A stretch of 8,960 nucleotides of DNA, from positions 1-8,960 of the forward strand of contig JBELLU010000059.1 in assembly GCA_042096455.1 (NCBI GenBank), given 5' to 3'. The stretch is from UBA7445 sp042096455 (GTDB lineage Bacteria > Verrucomicrobiota > Verrucomicrobiia > Opitutales > Coraliomargaritaceae). The translations under genes and the position numbers were made by a program. Positions within the stretch are counted from its first letter, which is position 1. Each line of letters opens with the position of its first letter. This document shows positions 1-5,828 of the stretch, in pieces. A model generated the notes under the pieces. That model was not told the DNA's origin and did no database searches. It worked only from the letters and a program-made list of their open reading frames with translations.

Positions 1-255
1 TGCCGTAACCCGTTGATCCGGGCCGGTGTAGCGTTGCAAATCGCCCAGCGCAATCATGGCACCGAGTTGCGCGTTCATGCGCGCCTCCAACTGCGCTGCA
101 CTGGTGGCAGCAGTGCTGTTTTCCACCTGCAACAAAGTCGACAGACTCAAAACCAATAGCAGCACAAAGGACATCAACGAGAGCGCGATGACCAGCGCAA
201 ACCCGCGTGGACTTGCCGATAGGGGCTTTGGGGTGCTGGACTTATAAGTAGGCAT
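1..255 (-). CDS. Pilin-like (type IV prepilin-like) membrane/secreted protein, N-terminal part only
   Basis: Reading the minus strand from ATG at 255 gives 85 open codons to the window edge, so the gene continues to the left. The protein starts with a short polar leader (residues 1-17), then R17-G18-F19 and a strongly hydrophobic segment of about 20 residues (FALVIALSLMSFVLLLVLSL). A polar helix-like stretch rich in Ala, Gln and Glu follows, then GDLQRYTGPDQRVTA at residues 71-85. A positive leader, Gly-Phe and a hydrophobic helix resemble class III (type IV pilin or pseudopilin) signals, although the usual Glu at +5 is absent. From memory, large Verrucomicrobia surface proteins of unknown function have the same 'ALGELQ(K/R)xxGPDQRVTA' N-terminus. 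That is family recall and was not checked. It could be a PilX-like minor pilin or a plain signal-anchor protein. There is no clear Shine-Dalgarno before the ATG. It lies 200 bp beyond the lysA-like gene, so it is probably a separate transcription unit. Confidence 0.7.
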   Translation of the reverse strand, partial: MPTYKSSTPKPLSASPRGFALVIALSLMSFVLLLVLSLSTLLQVENSTAATSAAQLEARMNAQLGAMIALGDLQRYTGPDQRVTA

Positions 256-280
256 AAAGTTAATGTTTAAGGGTACTAAT

Positions 281-309
281 AGTTTACATTAATTCCTACG
301 TTTAACCAA
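281..309 (-). promoter_or_regulatory. Possible promoter for the pilin-like gene
   Basis: On the minus strand, TTGGTT (304-309) and TAAACT (281-286) are separated by exactly 17 bp. This would start transcription about 20 bases before the ATG at 255. The matches to sigma-70 boxes are partial (3 of 6 and 4 of 6). The rest of the 256-455 gap is AT-rich, with no ORF and no convincing terminator. A 5-bp stem with a 3-nt loop (CCATT 425-429, AATGG 433-437) lies just past the end of the lysA-like gene but has no T-tract. Confidence 0.3.
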
Positions 310-455
310 TTGCTGTTTTCAGAGCAAGATATATCAATTCATGAACATTAAGCAAATGAAGACCCTAGATTTACACCTGTGGTACTTAATATGAGACGCC
401 CCACAGCTTCAAATAGCAGCGGGCCCATTAACAATGGACTGATATCCTCGCAGAG

Positions 456-1715
456 TTATGCGATTTCGTCCGCCCAGAGGGCGTCCGGGGCTTGTCGCTT
501 GCGAATCAGGCGGGTCGAGCCGTCGCATTCGAGGAGGATTTCAGCGGCCTCGGGATAGGAATTGTAATGCTTGGCGGTCATGGCGGCACAATAGGCCCCC
601 GCCCCATCGATCACGCAAAGGTCTCCAATCGCGGCGCGCGGCAAAGCACGGGGTGCGAGTAATTCCGGATCGCCCGGCGCCGGACTTAGGATGTCGCCCG
701 ATTCACAACAATGCCCCGCCAGAACATACTCCACCGTTTCGCCGGAAGCTTCTGCCTGCAGAAGGGTCACGGGATGTTGCGCGCCGTAAAGGGAGGGGCG
801 CAGCAATTCCGTCATACCGGTGTTGAGCTTCAGGAATTCGTAGCCTTGCGGGCCGGTGGAAACCATATCCTGTACTTTGGCGAGCACCGCTCCGGCGTTC
901 GCGAGCAGGAAGGTGCCCGGTTCGATTTCCAAATGGATCTCACGGCCGGTCTCGGCGGCAAACTCGTGGAATTTTTCCGCGACGGGCGCCCCACATGCCT
1001 GCAGGTCGGTGCCGGTCTCTTCCGGCATACGGGCGACTTTATAGCCCCCGCCGAGATTCAGGGTGTGCACCTCCGGAAAAGCCCGCACCAAATCCAGACT
1101 CATGCTGGAAATCTTTTGCCAGACTGCAGGATCACTCCCTGAACCAATGTGTGTGTGAATGCGCACAACTTTTAGTTGATATTTCGCAACGAGCGCCTGC
1201 ACCTCCGGCAACCACTCATGCCAAATACCGAAACTGGATGCCGGCCCGCCGACATTCGTGCGGTTATTGCCGCCCGAACCCGCGCCGGGATTAAAGCGCA
1301 AGCCTACTTCGCCCCCTTCAAAGGCGGCACCAAAACGCTCCAGTTGATTTAGGGAACAGGCATTCAACAGCACCCCCTGCCCGCACAAAGCCGCAAAATC
1401 CTCCGGCAATTCCTGCGTGCTGAGCGAAATTTTCTCCGGCGAAAAACCCGCCGCCATCGCCCGCTTTACCTCGTAGCCCGAACTCGCATCGATGTGCAGA
1501 CCCGCCGCCTCAAAGCGTCGCAGAATGTTCGCATTCGGGCAGGCCTTCATCGCATAACGCGCCGTCAAACCGTAGGCATTCGGAAACGCCAGCACCGCCG
1601 CGGCATTGGCATCGAGGGTCGCGGCATCATAAACATAACAAGGCGTGCCGTATTCCTCCGCGATGCGCTGGGCGCTTGCATACTCCAAAAAACGTGACTG
1701 GGCATTGTTGGGCAT
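456..1715 (-). CDS. lysA: Diaminopimelate decarboxylase-like PLP enzyme (fold type III)
   Basis: A 419-aa cytoplasmic PLP enzyme, most likely catalysing meso-diaminopimelate to L-lysine plus CO2, the last lysine step. Visible landmarks in order are the PLP-binding lysine K57 in RYAMKACPNA, the HIGSG phosphate-side motif (189-193), the glycine-rich NLGGGYK (220-226), EPG (265-267), RPSLYG (306-311), the catalytic CCES (336-339), and GAGAYCAAM (371-379). The size is normal for the family. It departs from textbook LysA in three places. The usual region before FGI reads TNVGGPASSFGIW (153-165). The residue before TGM is Asn instead of the common Asp-Ala. The C-terminal NxRPRPAEV is replaced by YNSYPEAAEIL (384-394). 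This suggests a separate clade, so activity on a related substrate (ornithine, lysine or carboxynorspermidine type) cannot be excluded. It follows the PHP gene by 72 bp on the same strand. GGGAG lies about 16 bases before the start, too far for an ideal RBS. Confidence 0.85.
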   Translation of the reverse strand: MPNNAQSRFLEYASAQRIAEEYGTPCYVYDAATLDANAAAVLAFPNAYGLTARYAMKACPNANILRRFEAAGLHIDASSGYEVKRAMAAGFSPEKISLSTQELPEDFAALCGQGVLLNACSLNQLERFGAAFEGGEVGLRFNPGAGSGGNNRTNVGGPASSFGIWHEWLPEVQALVAKYQLKVVRIHTHIGSGSDPAVWQKISSMSLDLVRAFPEVHTLNLGGGYKVARMPEETGTDLQACGAPVAEKFHEFAAETGREIHLEIEPGTFLLANAGAVLAKVQDMVSTGPQGYEFLKLNTGMTELLRPSLYGAQHPVTLLQAEASGETVEYVLAGHCCESGDILSPAPGDPELLAPRALPRAAIGDLCVIDGAGAYCAAMTAKHYNSYPEAAEILLECDGSTRLIRKRQAPDALWADEIA

Positions 1716-1787
1716 ACCCCCAGCAAACTTGCTCCCGCGCCGGAGGCAAGCGTCATGTCGCCTTTCCCGCGCCCCGATAAAACCGAC

Positions 1788-2639
1788 CTAGCTTTCAACC
1801 GAACCGACTGTTTCCGCATCGCGCGGCACCGGCATATCAATCCTTACGCGTTTCCGCCCCCGGAAATAATGCAAATCCCGAAAACCCTTCTCCCGCAAAA
1901 GCGCCTGCACCGTATCAAAATATTGCCCCACCGAACCCGGCGCGTGCGCGTCCGAACCCATCGTTAATTTTACCCCCATCTCCGCCGCCCAATCCAGAAT
2001 CAAAGGATCGGGATGCACCTCAAAATCGCCCTTCGTCAGGCCACTGGTGTTCACCTCCATGCACATATCCGCATCCACCACCGCCTGCAGAAATTCCCGT
2101 ATGACGGGCTCGTGCGCAGCGGGTTCAAAATGTCCCACCACCCCGTAGGTCCGGATCACATCCGGATGCGACATACTATCGTAGCGACCCGATTCCGCCC
2201 CGTCCTTCAAATGCCGGAAATACGAATCGATGATCATGGCATCGTCCTTGACCTTATTTTGCTTCAACCATCCCCGGTAACTCGCGCACTGCGCGTGCAG
2301 CGAGCCCAGCACGAAATCAAAATCATAGGCCGCCAAAACCGCATCCATCGATTCCATATGCGTCTCGTCCGGGAAAACCTCGGCCTCAATTCCGCAGAGC
2401 ATCTCCACCCCGAAATCCGACGCCACCACCGCCGCCTTTTCCACCATTTCAAGATACAAATCCAAATCTTCCCGCGTCATCCGAATCCCTGCCTGCCCAA
2501 AATCCGCCCATTCCATCGGGATGTGGCAGGTGATCGTGACGAGATCAATCCCCTGATCCCGCGCCGCCAGAGCGTATTCAATCGGGTGCCCGAAAGCGTG
2601 ACCGCAAAGCGGCGTGTGCATATGGCAATCAACGCGCAT
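1788..2639 (-). CDS. hisK: PHP-domain phosphoesterase, probably histidinol-phosphatase
   Basis: A 283-aa PHP-family metallo-phosphoesterase. It probably hydrolyses L-histidinol phosphate to L-histidinol in histidine synthesis, as HisJ/HisK enzymes do. The metal-ligand motifs are all present: D4-C-H6-M-H8 with H14 (LCGHA), H39 in TCHIPM, GIEAE (E85), GSLH (H115), SHPD (H158), EVNTSG (E195) and GSDAH (D230, H232). The third motif is commonly T-D-H, and here the Asp is Cys38, a small oddity. The C-terminal FRGRKRV resembles the tail of HisJ-type proteins. No other his genes are nearby, so substrate assignment rests on the family. A different phosphomonoester is possible. The gene starts 15 bp after the pdxH stop codon, so the two are almost certainly cotranscribed. 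The symbol is a family-level guess. Confidence 0.82.
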   Translation of the reverse strand: MRVDCHMHTPLCGHAFGHPIEYALAARDQGIDLVTITCHIPMEWADFGQAGIRMTREDLDLYLEMVEKAAVVASDFGVEMLCGIEAEVFPDETHMESMDAVLAAYDFDFVLGSLHAQCASYRGWLKQNKVKDDAMIIDSYFRHLKDGAESGRYDSMSHPDVIRTYGVVGHFEPAAHEPVIREFLQAVVDADMCMEVNTSGLTKGDFEVHPDPLILDWAAEMGVKLTMGSDAHAPGSVGQYFDTVQALLREKGFRDLHYFRGRKRVRIDMPVPRDAETVGSVES

Positions 2640-2650
2640 CCCAAGAGAGA

Positions 2651-2656
2651 CTCCCT
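2651..2656 (-). promoter_or_regulatory. Shine-Dalgarno of the PHP gene, overlapping the pdxH stop
   Basis: On the minus strand AGGGAG lies 11 nt before the ATG at 2639. Its first two bases are the last two bases of the pdxH TAG stop codon (2655-2657). It is the clearest ribosome-binding sequence in the window and supports both the chosen start and translation of the two genes from one message. Confidence 0.5.
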
Positions 2657-3293
2657 AAGGCGCCAAACGTTCCACCGACCACGCGCCCGCAGCATCGCGC
2701 TGGTAAACGAAGCGGTCATGCAGACGACTGGGTCGCCCCTGCCAAAATTCAATGCGCTCAGGCACGATGCGATACCCGCCCCAATGATCCGGCAGCGGCA
2801 CCTTGCCCTCCGCGAACTTCGCCTTCATCTGTTCCCATTTCGCCTCCAGAATTTGACGCGAGCGGATCACTTTACTTTGCGGCGAAGTCCATGCCCCCAA
2901 CTGACTCGCCAAGGGACGTGAAAGAAAATACTTCAGGGATTCCGCCTTACTGATGCGCTCGACCCGACCCGCGACATTCACCTGACGCTGCAGGGGCAAC
3001 CAGAGAAAATTCGCCGAGACCTGCGGGTTTGCTTCCATCGCCTCCGCCTTGCGGCTTTCATAATTCGTGTAGAAAACCAGACCCTTCTCTGAAAATTCCT
3101 TCAGCAAAACAATGCGCGTCGAGGGCTGCCCGCCAGCATCCGCAGTCGCGAGGCAAAAAGCATTCGGTTCCTCTAGTTCACAATCCTCCGCCGCCGCATA
3201 CCAACTGCGAAATTGCGCAAACGGACAATCTGCCAAATCCCCTATGTCGAGGGCATGCTTGGTATAATCCGCTCTGCGATCCGATAAATCCAT
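2655..3293 (-). CDS. pdxH: Pyridoxine/pyridoxamine 5'-phosphate oxidase
   Basis: A 212-aa FMN-dependent cytoplasmic oxidase that converts pyridoxine or pyridoxamine 5'-phosphate to pyridoxal 5'-phosphate using O2. The protein aligns along its whole length with E. coli PdxH at a constant offset of about 7. FMN-site residues are R60 and K65 (STRIVLLK), FYTNYESRKA (74-83) and Q103-Q105. Substrate-site residues are Y122, R126 and S130 (YFLSRPLAS), and R190 and H192 (SRLHDR). The family signatures PDHWGGYR (168-175), EFWQGR (182-187) and the C-terminal ERLAP are intact. The start fits family length, but no Shine-Dalgarno is visible before it. It lies 42 bp after trxB and 15 bp before the PHP gene. 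The product PLP is the cofactor of the lysA-like enzyme two genes downstream. That is a pleasing but unproven link. Confidence 0.97.
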   Translation of the reverse strand: MDLSDRRADYTKHALDIGDLADCPFAQFRSWYAAAEDCELEEPNAFCLATADAGGQPSTRIVLLKEFSEKGLVFYTNYESRKAEAMEANPQVSANFLWLPLQRQVNVAGRVERISKAESLKYFLSRPLASQLGAWTSPQSKVIRSRQILEAKWEQMKAKFAEGKVPLPDHWGGYRIVPERIEFWQGRPSRLHDRFVYQRDAAGAWSVERLAP

Positions 3294-3335
3294 TTCGCAA
3301 GTTGTAGGCTAACCGGGATCAACGCAAACGAATCC

Positions 3336-4262
3336 CTATTGTTCTGCCAACCAGCGCTCCGCTTCAATCGCCGCCTGGCAACCCATTCCCGCCGCCGTAA
3401 TGGCCTGACGGTAAACATGGTCCACGCAATCACCCGCCGCAAAGAGTCCGGGAATCGAAGTCCTAACCTGGCTCCCCGCTGCCGGCACGATGTATCCGTC
3501 CCCGTCGCGTTCCAGCAGACCCTCCGCAAAATCGGTGTTCGGAATGTGCCCAATCGCAATGAACGCTCCTTTACAGGGAATCTCACGCTCCTCGCCGCTG
3601 ACCGCATCCTTCACGCGAATCGCACGCGCGTTCCCCGTCTCGTCCGCCAAAATCTCCTGCGGCAGGGAATTCCAAGCCATCTCAATCTTTTCATGCGCGA
3701 TGGCACGCTCTGCCATAATCTGGGAAGCCCGCAAGCTGTCACGCCGGTGAATCAAAGTCACCTTTGAACAAAAACGCGTCAAAAAGAGCGCTTCCTCACA
3801 GGCGGAGTCACCGCCGCCCACGACCACCACGTCCATGTCGCGGTAAAAAGCACCATCGCAGGTCGCGCAGGTCGTGACACCCTTCCCGCCAAACATTTCC
3901 TGTTCGCCCGGGATGCCCAGAAGCCGCGGACGCGCGCCCGTGCCAATAATAACGGTGCGCGCTTCGTAAACCTTATCCCCCGCGTGCAGGCGCTTGACTT
4001 CGCCCTCCACCTCTATGCGGTCGACCTTGGCGTGTTCGTAACGCGCTCCAAAGCGCGCCGCCTGTTTCCGCAGGTTATCCATCATGGTATACCCATCAAT
4101 ACCCTCCGGGAAACCAGGGAAATTCTCCACCTCCGAGGTCGTCGTCAATTGACCCCCCGGTTGCGTTCCCTCCAATACGAGGGGATTCAACTGCGCACGA
4201 CCGGTGTAAATTGCGGCGGTCAAACCCGCGCATCCGGTTCCTAGAATAATAACATCTTCCAT
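3336..4262 (-). CDS. trxB: Thioredoxin reductase (NADPH, FAD)
   Basis: A 308-aa low-molecular-weight flavoprotein that passes electrons from NADPH through FAD and a redox disulfide to thioredoxin in the cytoplasm. The FAD dinucleotide loop is IILGTGCAGLTAAIYTGRA (5-23). QPGGQLTTTSEVENFPG (34-50) and GTGARPR (107-112 region) follow. The redox pair is C132-A-T-C135 in TTCATCDG. The NADPH domain has VVVGGGDSACEEALFLT (146-162) and HRRDSLRAS (172-180), whose Arg residues mark NADPH preference. The C-terminal FAD site is GLFAAGDCVDH, followed by the ITAAGMGCQAAIEAERWL helix. The FAD loop has Cys11 where E. coli TrxB has Pro, a variant I associate with PVC bacteria from memory. It is the first gene of the minus-strand group, divergent from vapB. 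The 4263-4372 spacer should hold its promoter, but I cannot fix one with well-spaced boxes, and no Shine-Dalgarno is seen. Confidence 0.96.
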   Translation of the reverse strand: MEDVIILGTGCAGLTAAIYTGRAQLNPLVLEGTQPGGQLTTTSEVENFPGFPEGIDGYTMMDNLRKQAARFGARYEHAKVDRIEVEGEVKRLHAGDKVYEARTVIIGTGARPRLLGIPGEQEMFGGKGVTTCATCDGAFYRDMDVVVVGGGDSACEEALFLTRFCSKVTLIHRRDSLRASQIMAERAIAHEKIEMAWNSLPQEILADETGNARAIRVKDAVSGEEREIPCKGAFIAIGHIPNTDFAEGLLERDGDGYIVPAAGSQVRTSIPGLFAAGDCVDHVYRQAITAAGMGCQAAIEAERWLAEQ

Positions 4263-4350
4263 AATATTTTTATTAGGCGTATAAAAAGATTTTCACTGCA
4301 AGATGATTCCCTTGCCGAACATCTCAAGCACTTTCATTGACAAGTCGATT

Positions 4351-4372
4351 GATACATATCACGGTATATACC
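4351..4372. promoter_or_regulatory. Putative VapB operator: two GRTANNTAYC palindromes
   Basis: GATACATATC (4351-4360) and the perfect palindrome GGTATATACC (4363-4372) both fit the two-fold symmetric consensus GRTANNTAYC. Their centres are 12 bp apart, about one helical turn. The second abuts the vapB ATG directly. AbrB-fold antitoxins bind such paired palindromes and repress their own operon, with the toxin as co-repressor, so this is the expected place for autoregulation. A TTGACA lies at 4337-4342, but no -10 box is properly spaced from it. TATATA (4365-4370) is too close to the ATG for a normal leader. Confidence 0.5.
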
Positions 4373-4618
4373 ATGAAAACCGCAAAACTCTTTGAAACAG
4401 GGCGCTCTATTGCGTTGCGAATCCCCAAAAGCTGGGTCAGTGGCGTCCGCGAGGTAAGCCTCGAACGCCACAAGGACCACATCATTATCCGCCCCCGCAA
4501 TCCATCCCTCGCTCAGGTGGCGGAAACCTGCGCTGAAATTGGCGGCGATTTCCCGGACCGCCTCCCGCAAAGCACCACCGGACAACGCGTGAACCTCAAA
4601 ACAAGCAAGGGGGTTTAA
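4373..4618 (+). CDS. vapB: VapB-type antitoxin, AbrB/SpoVT-like DNA-binding protein
   Basis: An 81-aa protein, the antitoxin partner of the VapC toxin encoded just downstream. Residues 1-40 (MKTAKLFETGRSIALRIPKS, then EVSLERHKDHIIIRPR) match the swapped-hairpin AbrB fold of VapB proteins: a 'K(A/T)K(L/V)F..GRSQAVRLPK'-like first half and a basic strand ending in I-I-I-R-P. The C-terminal part (45-81) would be the flexible segment that wraps around and inhibits the toxin. I chose ATG 4373 because the protein then begins exactly at the conserved domain start. An upstream in-frame TTG at 4337 would run through the operator. There is no Shine-Dalgarno, so the mRNA may be leaderless or have a very short leader. 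The stop codon overlaps the vapC start by one base (TAATG), which indicates coupled translation and a stoichiometric pair. Confidence 0.88.
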   Translation: MKTAKLFETGRSIALRIPKSWVSGVREVSLERHKDHIIIRPRNPSLAQVAETCAEIGGDFPDRLPQSTTGQRVNLKTSKGV

Positions 4619-4995
4619 TGTCGTACATGCTCGACACCTCCGCCTGCATAAAACTCTTGCGCGGCATGCAACCGCCCGCCGAAATTGAGGGTCAGGCTTG
4701 TTGCATCAGCGCAGTCGTTGAAAGTGAACTTTGGGCGGGCGTTCACCACGCCGGTGGAAAACGGGAAAAAAAGAAAGTTCAAATCCTCCTCGATGCCGTT
4801 AAAGTCCTCCCCTTTGAATCGGAAGCAGCGCAGGCAACCGGACGACTCTTGGCATATTTAACTGGTAAAGGGATTCAGATCGGTGATTTTGATACCCAAA
4901 TCGCCGCACATGCACGCTGCACCGATTCTACCCTTGTCTCCGCCAACGCCAAACACTTCAAACGAGTTCCCGATTTAAAATTATTTATTTGGTAA
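4618..4995 (+). CDS. vapC: VapC-type toxin, PIN-domain ribonuclease
   Basis: A 125-aa PIN-domain protein, the toxin of a type II toxin-antitoxin module. Family members cut tRNA or rRNA with Mg2+ or Mn2+ bound by acidic residues. The expected acidic sites are visible: D6 in MLDTS, E37 in SAVVESELWAG, and D90 and D92 in IGDFDTQIAAHA. The C-terminal LVSANAKHFKRVPDLKLFIW block corresponds to 'LVTNN..EF.RVPGL..ENW' in well-known VapCs. Here T/N is S/N, and the acidic residue before Phe is His113, so the fourth acidic position is less standard. Length is normal and the frame is intact, so the toxin looks functional. It overlaps vapB by one base and ends 20 bp before tatD, so the toxin pair may be read into the housekeeping genes downstream. 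Confidence 0.92.
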   Translation: MSYMLDTSACIKLLRGMQPPAEIEGQACCISAVVESELWAGVHHAGGKREKKKVQILLDAVKVLPFESEAAQATGRLLAYLTGKGIQIGDFDTQIAAHARCTDSTLVSANAKHFKRVPDLKLFIW

Positions 4996-5015
4996 CGCAA
5001 ACCCCGCCTGAAAAC

Positions 5016-5822
5016 ATGCCCTCCAATTTCCTCATCGATAGTCATTGCCACCTGCAGGGTTTTCAAAAGAATGGCACCCTGGGCGAGGTGCTGAAACGAG
5101 CCGAGCAAGCGGGGGTCGGGCAAATGATCGCAGTCGGCACCTCCACGAGCGACTGGGTTCCCTATCGCGAAATGAGCGCCGCCCATCCGGGAAAAATTTT
5201 TTACACCGCCGGACTCCATCCCTGTTACGTAGAGGCCGATTGGGCGGACGACGTGACGCAGCTCTCCCCCTTCTTCATGCCGCCCCACCCTCCCTGCGCC
5301 CTTGGAGAAATCGGGCTCGATTACTTTCACCTGCCAAAAGACCCCGTCGCGGCGGGCGAGACCATCCTCCACCAGGAAGCAGCCTTCCGCGAACAATTGG
5401 CGCTGGCCCGCGAACTGGAAGTACCGGTCATCATTCACAGCCGCGATGCCTTTGACGACACCCGGCGTATGATTGACGAATCCGGCATCGATTGGGCGCG
5501 GGTCGTCTTTCATTGCTTCAGTTATGGGCCCGATGAAATCAAACAAATCAACGAGCGCGGAGGACGCGCCTCATTTACCGGAATTGTGACCTATAAAAAA
5601 GCGGACTCGGTACGGGCCGCACTCGCCACTCAGGGCGTCGGACGCCTCATGCTTGAGACCGACTGCCCCTATCTCGCTCCCGAACCACACCGCGGCGAAG
5701 GCAACGAACCCGCTTATCTGAAATATATCGCCGAACGCGCCGCCGAGGTACTCGGTGTTGCGCCCGAGGCACTCGCTGCCATCACGACTGCCAATACCCG
5801 CAACTTCTTTGGCCTGGAATAA
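5016..5822 (+). CDS. tatD: TatD-family metal-dependent deoxyribonuclease/hydrolase
   Basis: A 268-aa TIM-barrel metallohydrolase of the TatD/YcfH/YabD group. Members have Mg2+-dependent DNase activity, and roles in DNA repair or quality control are reported. Metal-ligand motifs are DSHCHL (H10, H12), LGEIGLDYF (E98), VIIHSRDA (H141), VVFHCFSYG (H166) and METD-like LETDCPYLAPEP (D216). The family's closing signature RGEGNEP (226-232) and the C-terminal TTANTRNFFGL are present. The reading frame is open further upstream to a TTG at 4989, which overlaps the end of vapC. ATG 5016 is preferred because it puts the first barrel strand (NFLIDSHCHL) at the N-terminus as in relatives. No strong Shine-Dalgarno is seen. 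It is followed after 6 bp by the repeat protein. Which nucleic acid or other phosphodiester is the true substrate cannot be told from sequence. Confidence 0.95.
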   Translation: MPSNFLIDSHCHLQGFQKNGTLGEVLKRAEQAGVGQMIAVGTSTSDWVPYREMSAAHPGKIFYTAGLHPCYVEADWADDVTQLSPFFMPPHPPCALGEIGLDYFHLPKDPVAAGETILHQEAAFREQLALARELEVPVIIHSRDAFDDTRRMIDESGIDWARVVFHCFSYGPDEIKQINERGGRASFTGIVTYKKADSVRAALATQGVGRLMLETDCPYLAPEPHRGEGNEPAYLKYIAERAAEVLGVAPEALAAITTANTRNFFGLE

Positions 5823-5828
5823 ATCCCC

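Noticed and set aside
102..117. 16-mer TGGTGGCAGCAGTGCT repeated at 8811-8826
   Set aside because: Both copies are within coding sequence on the minus strand and encode a common Ser-Thr-Ala-Ala-Thr run. There is no flanking similarity, so chance is more likely than an attachment site.
343..352. GAACATTAAG as inverted copy of CTTAATGTTC near 8633
   Set aside because: A 10-bp match between two AT-rich gaps, with no extension and no element boundary between them.
2013..2921. 302-aa plus-strand open frame antisense to the PHP and pdxH genes
   Set aside because: It lies wholly opposite two clearly conserved genes. Its composition is rich in His, Arg and Pro, as expected of a shadow frame of GC-rich codons, and it has no recognisable domain.
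4337..4372. TTG 4337 as the vapB start
   Set aside because: It would place the TTGACA word and both operator palindromes inside the gene and add residues before the conserved AbrB-fold start.
4875..5546. 223-aa minus-strand open frame antisense to vapC and tatD
   Set aside because: It is a shadow of tatD, whose metal-ligand motifs are intact. It has no domain of its own.
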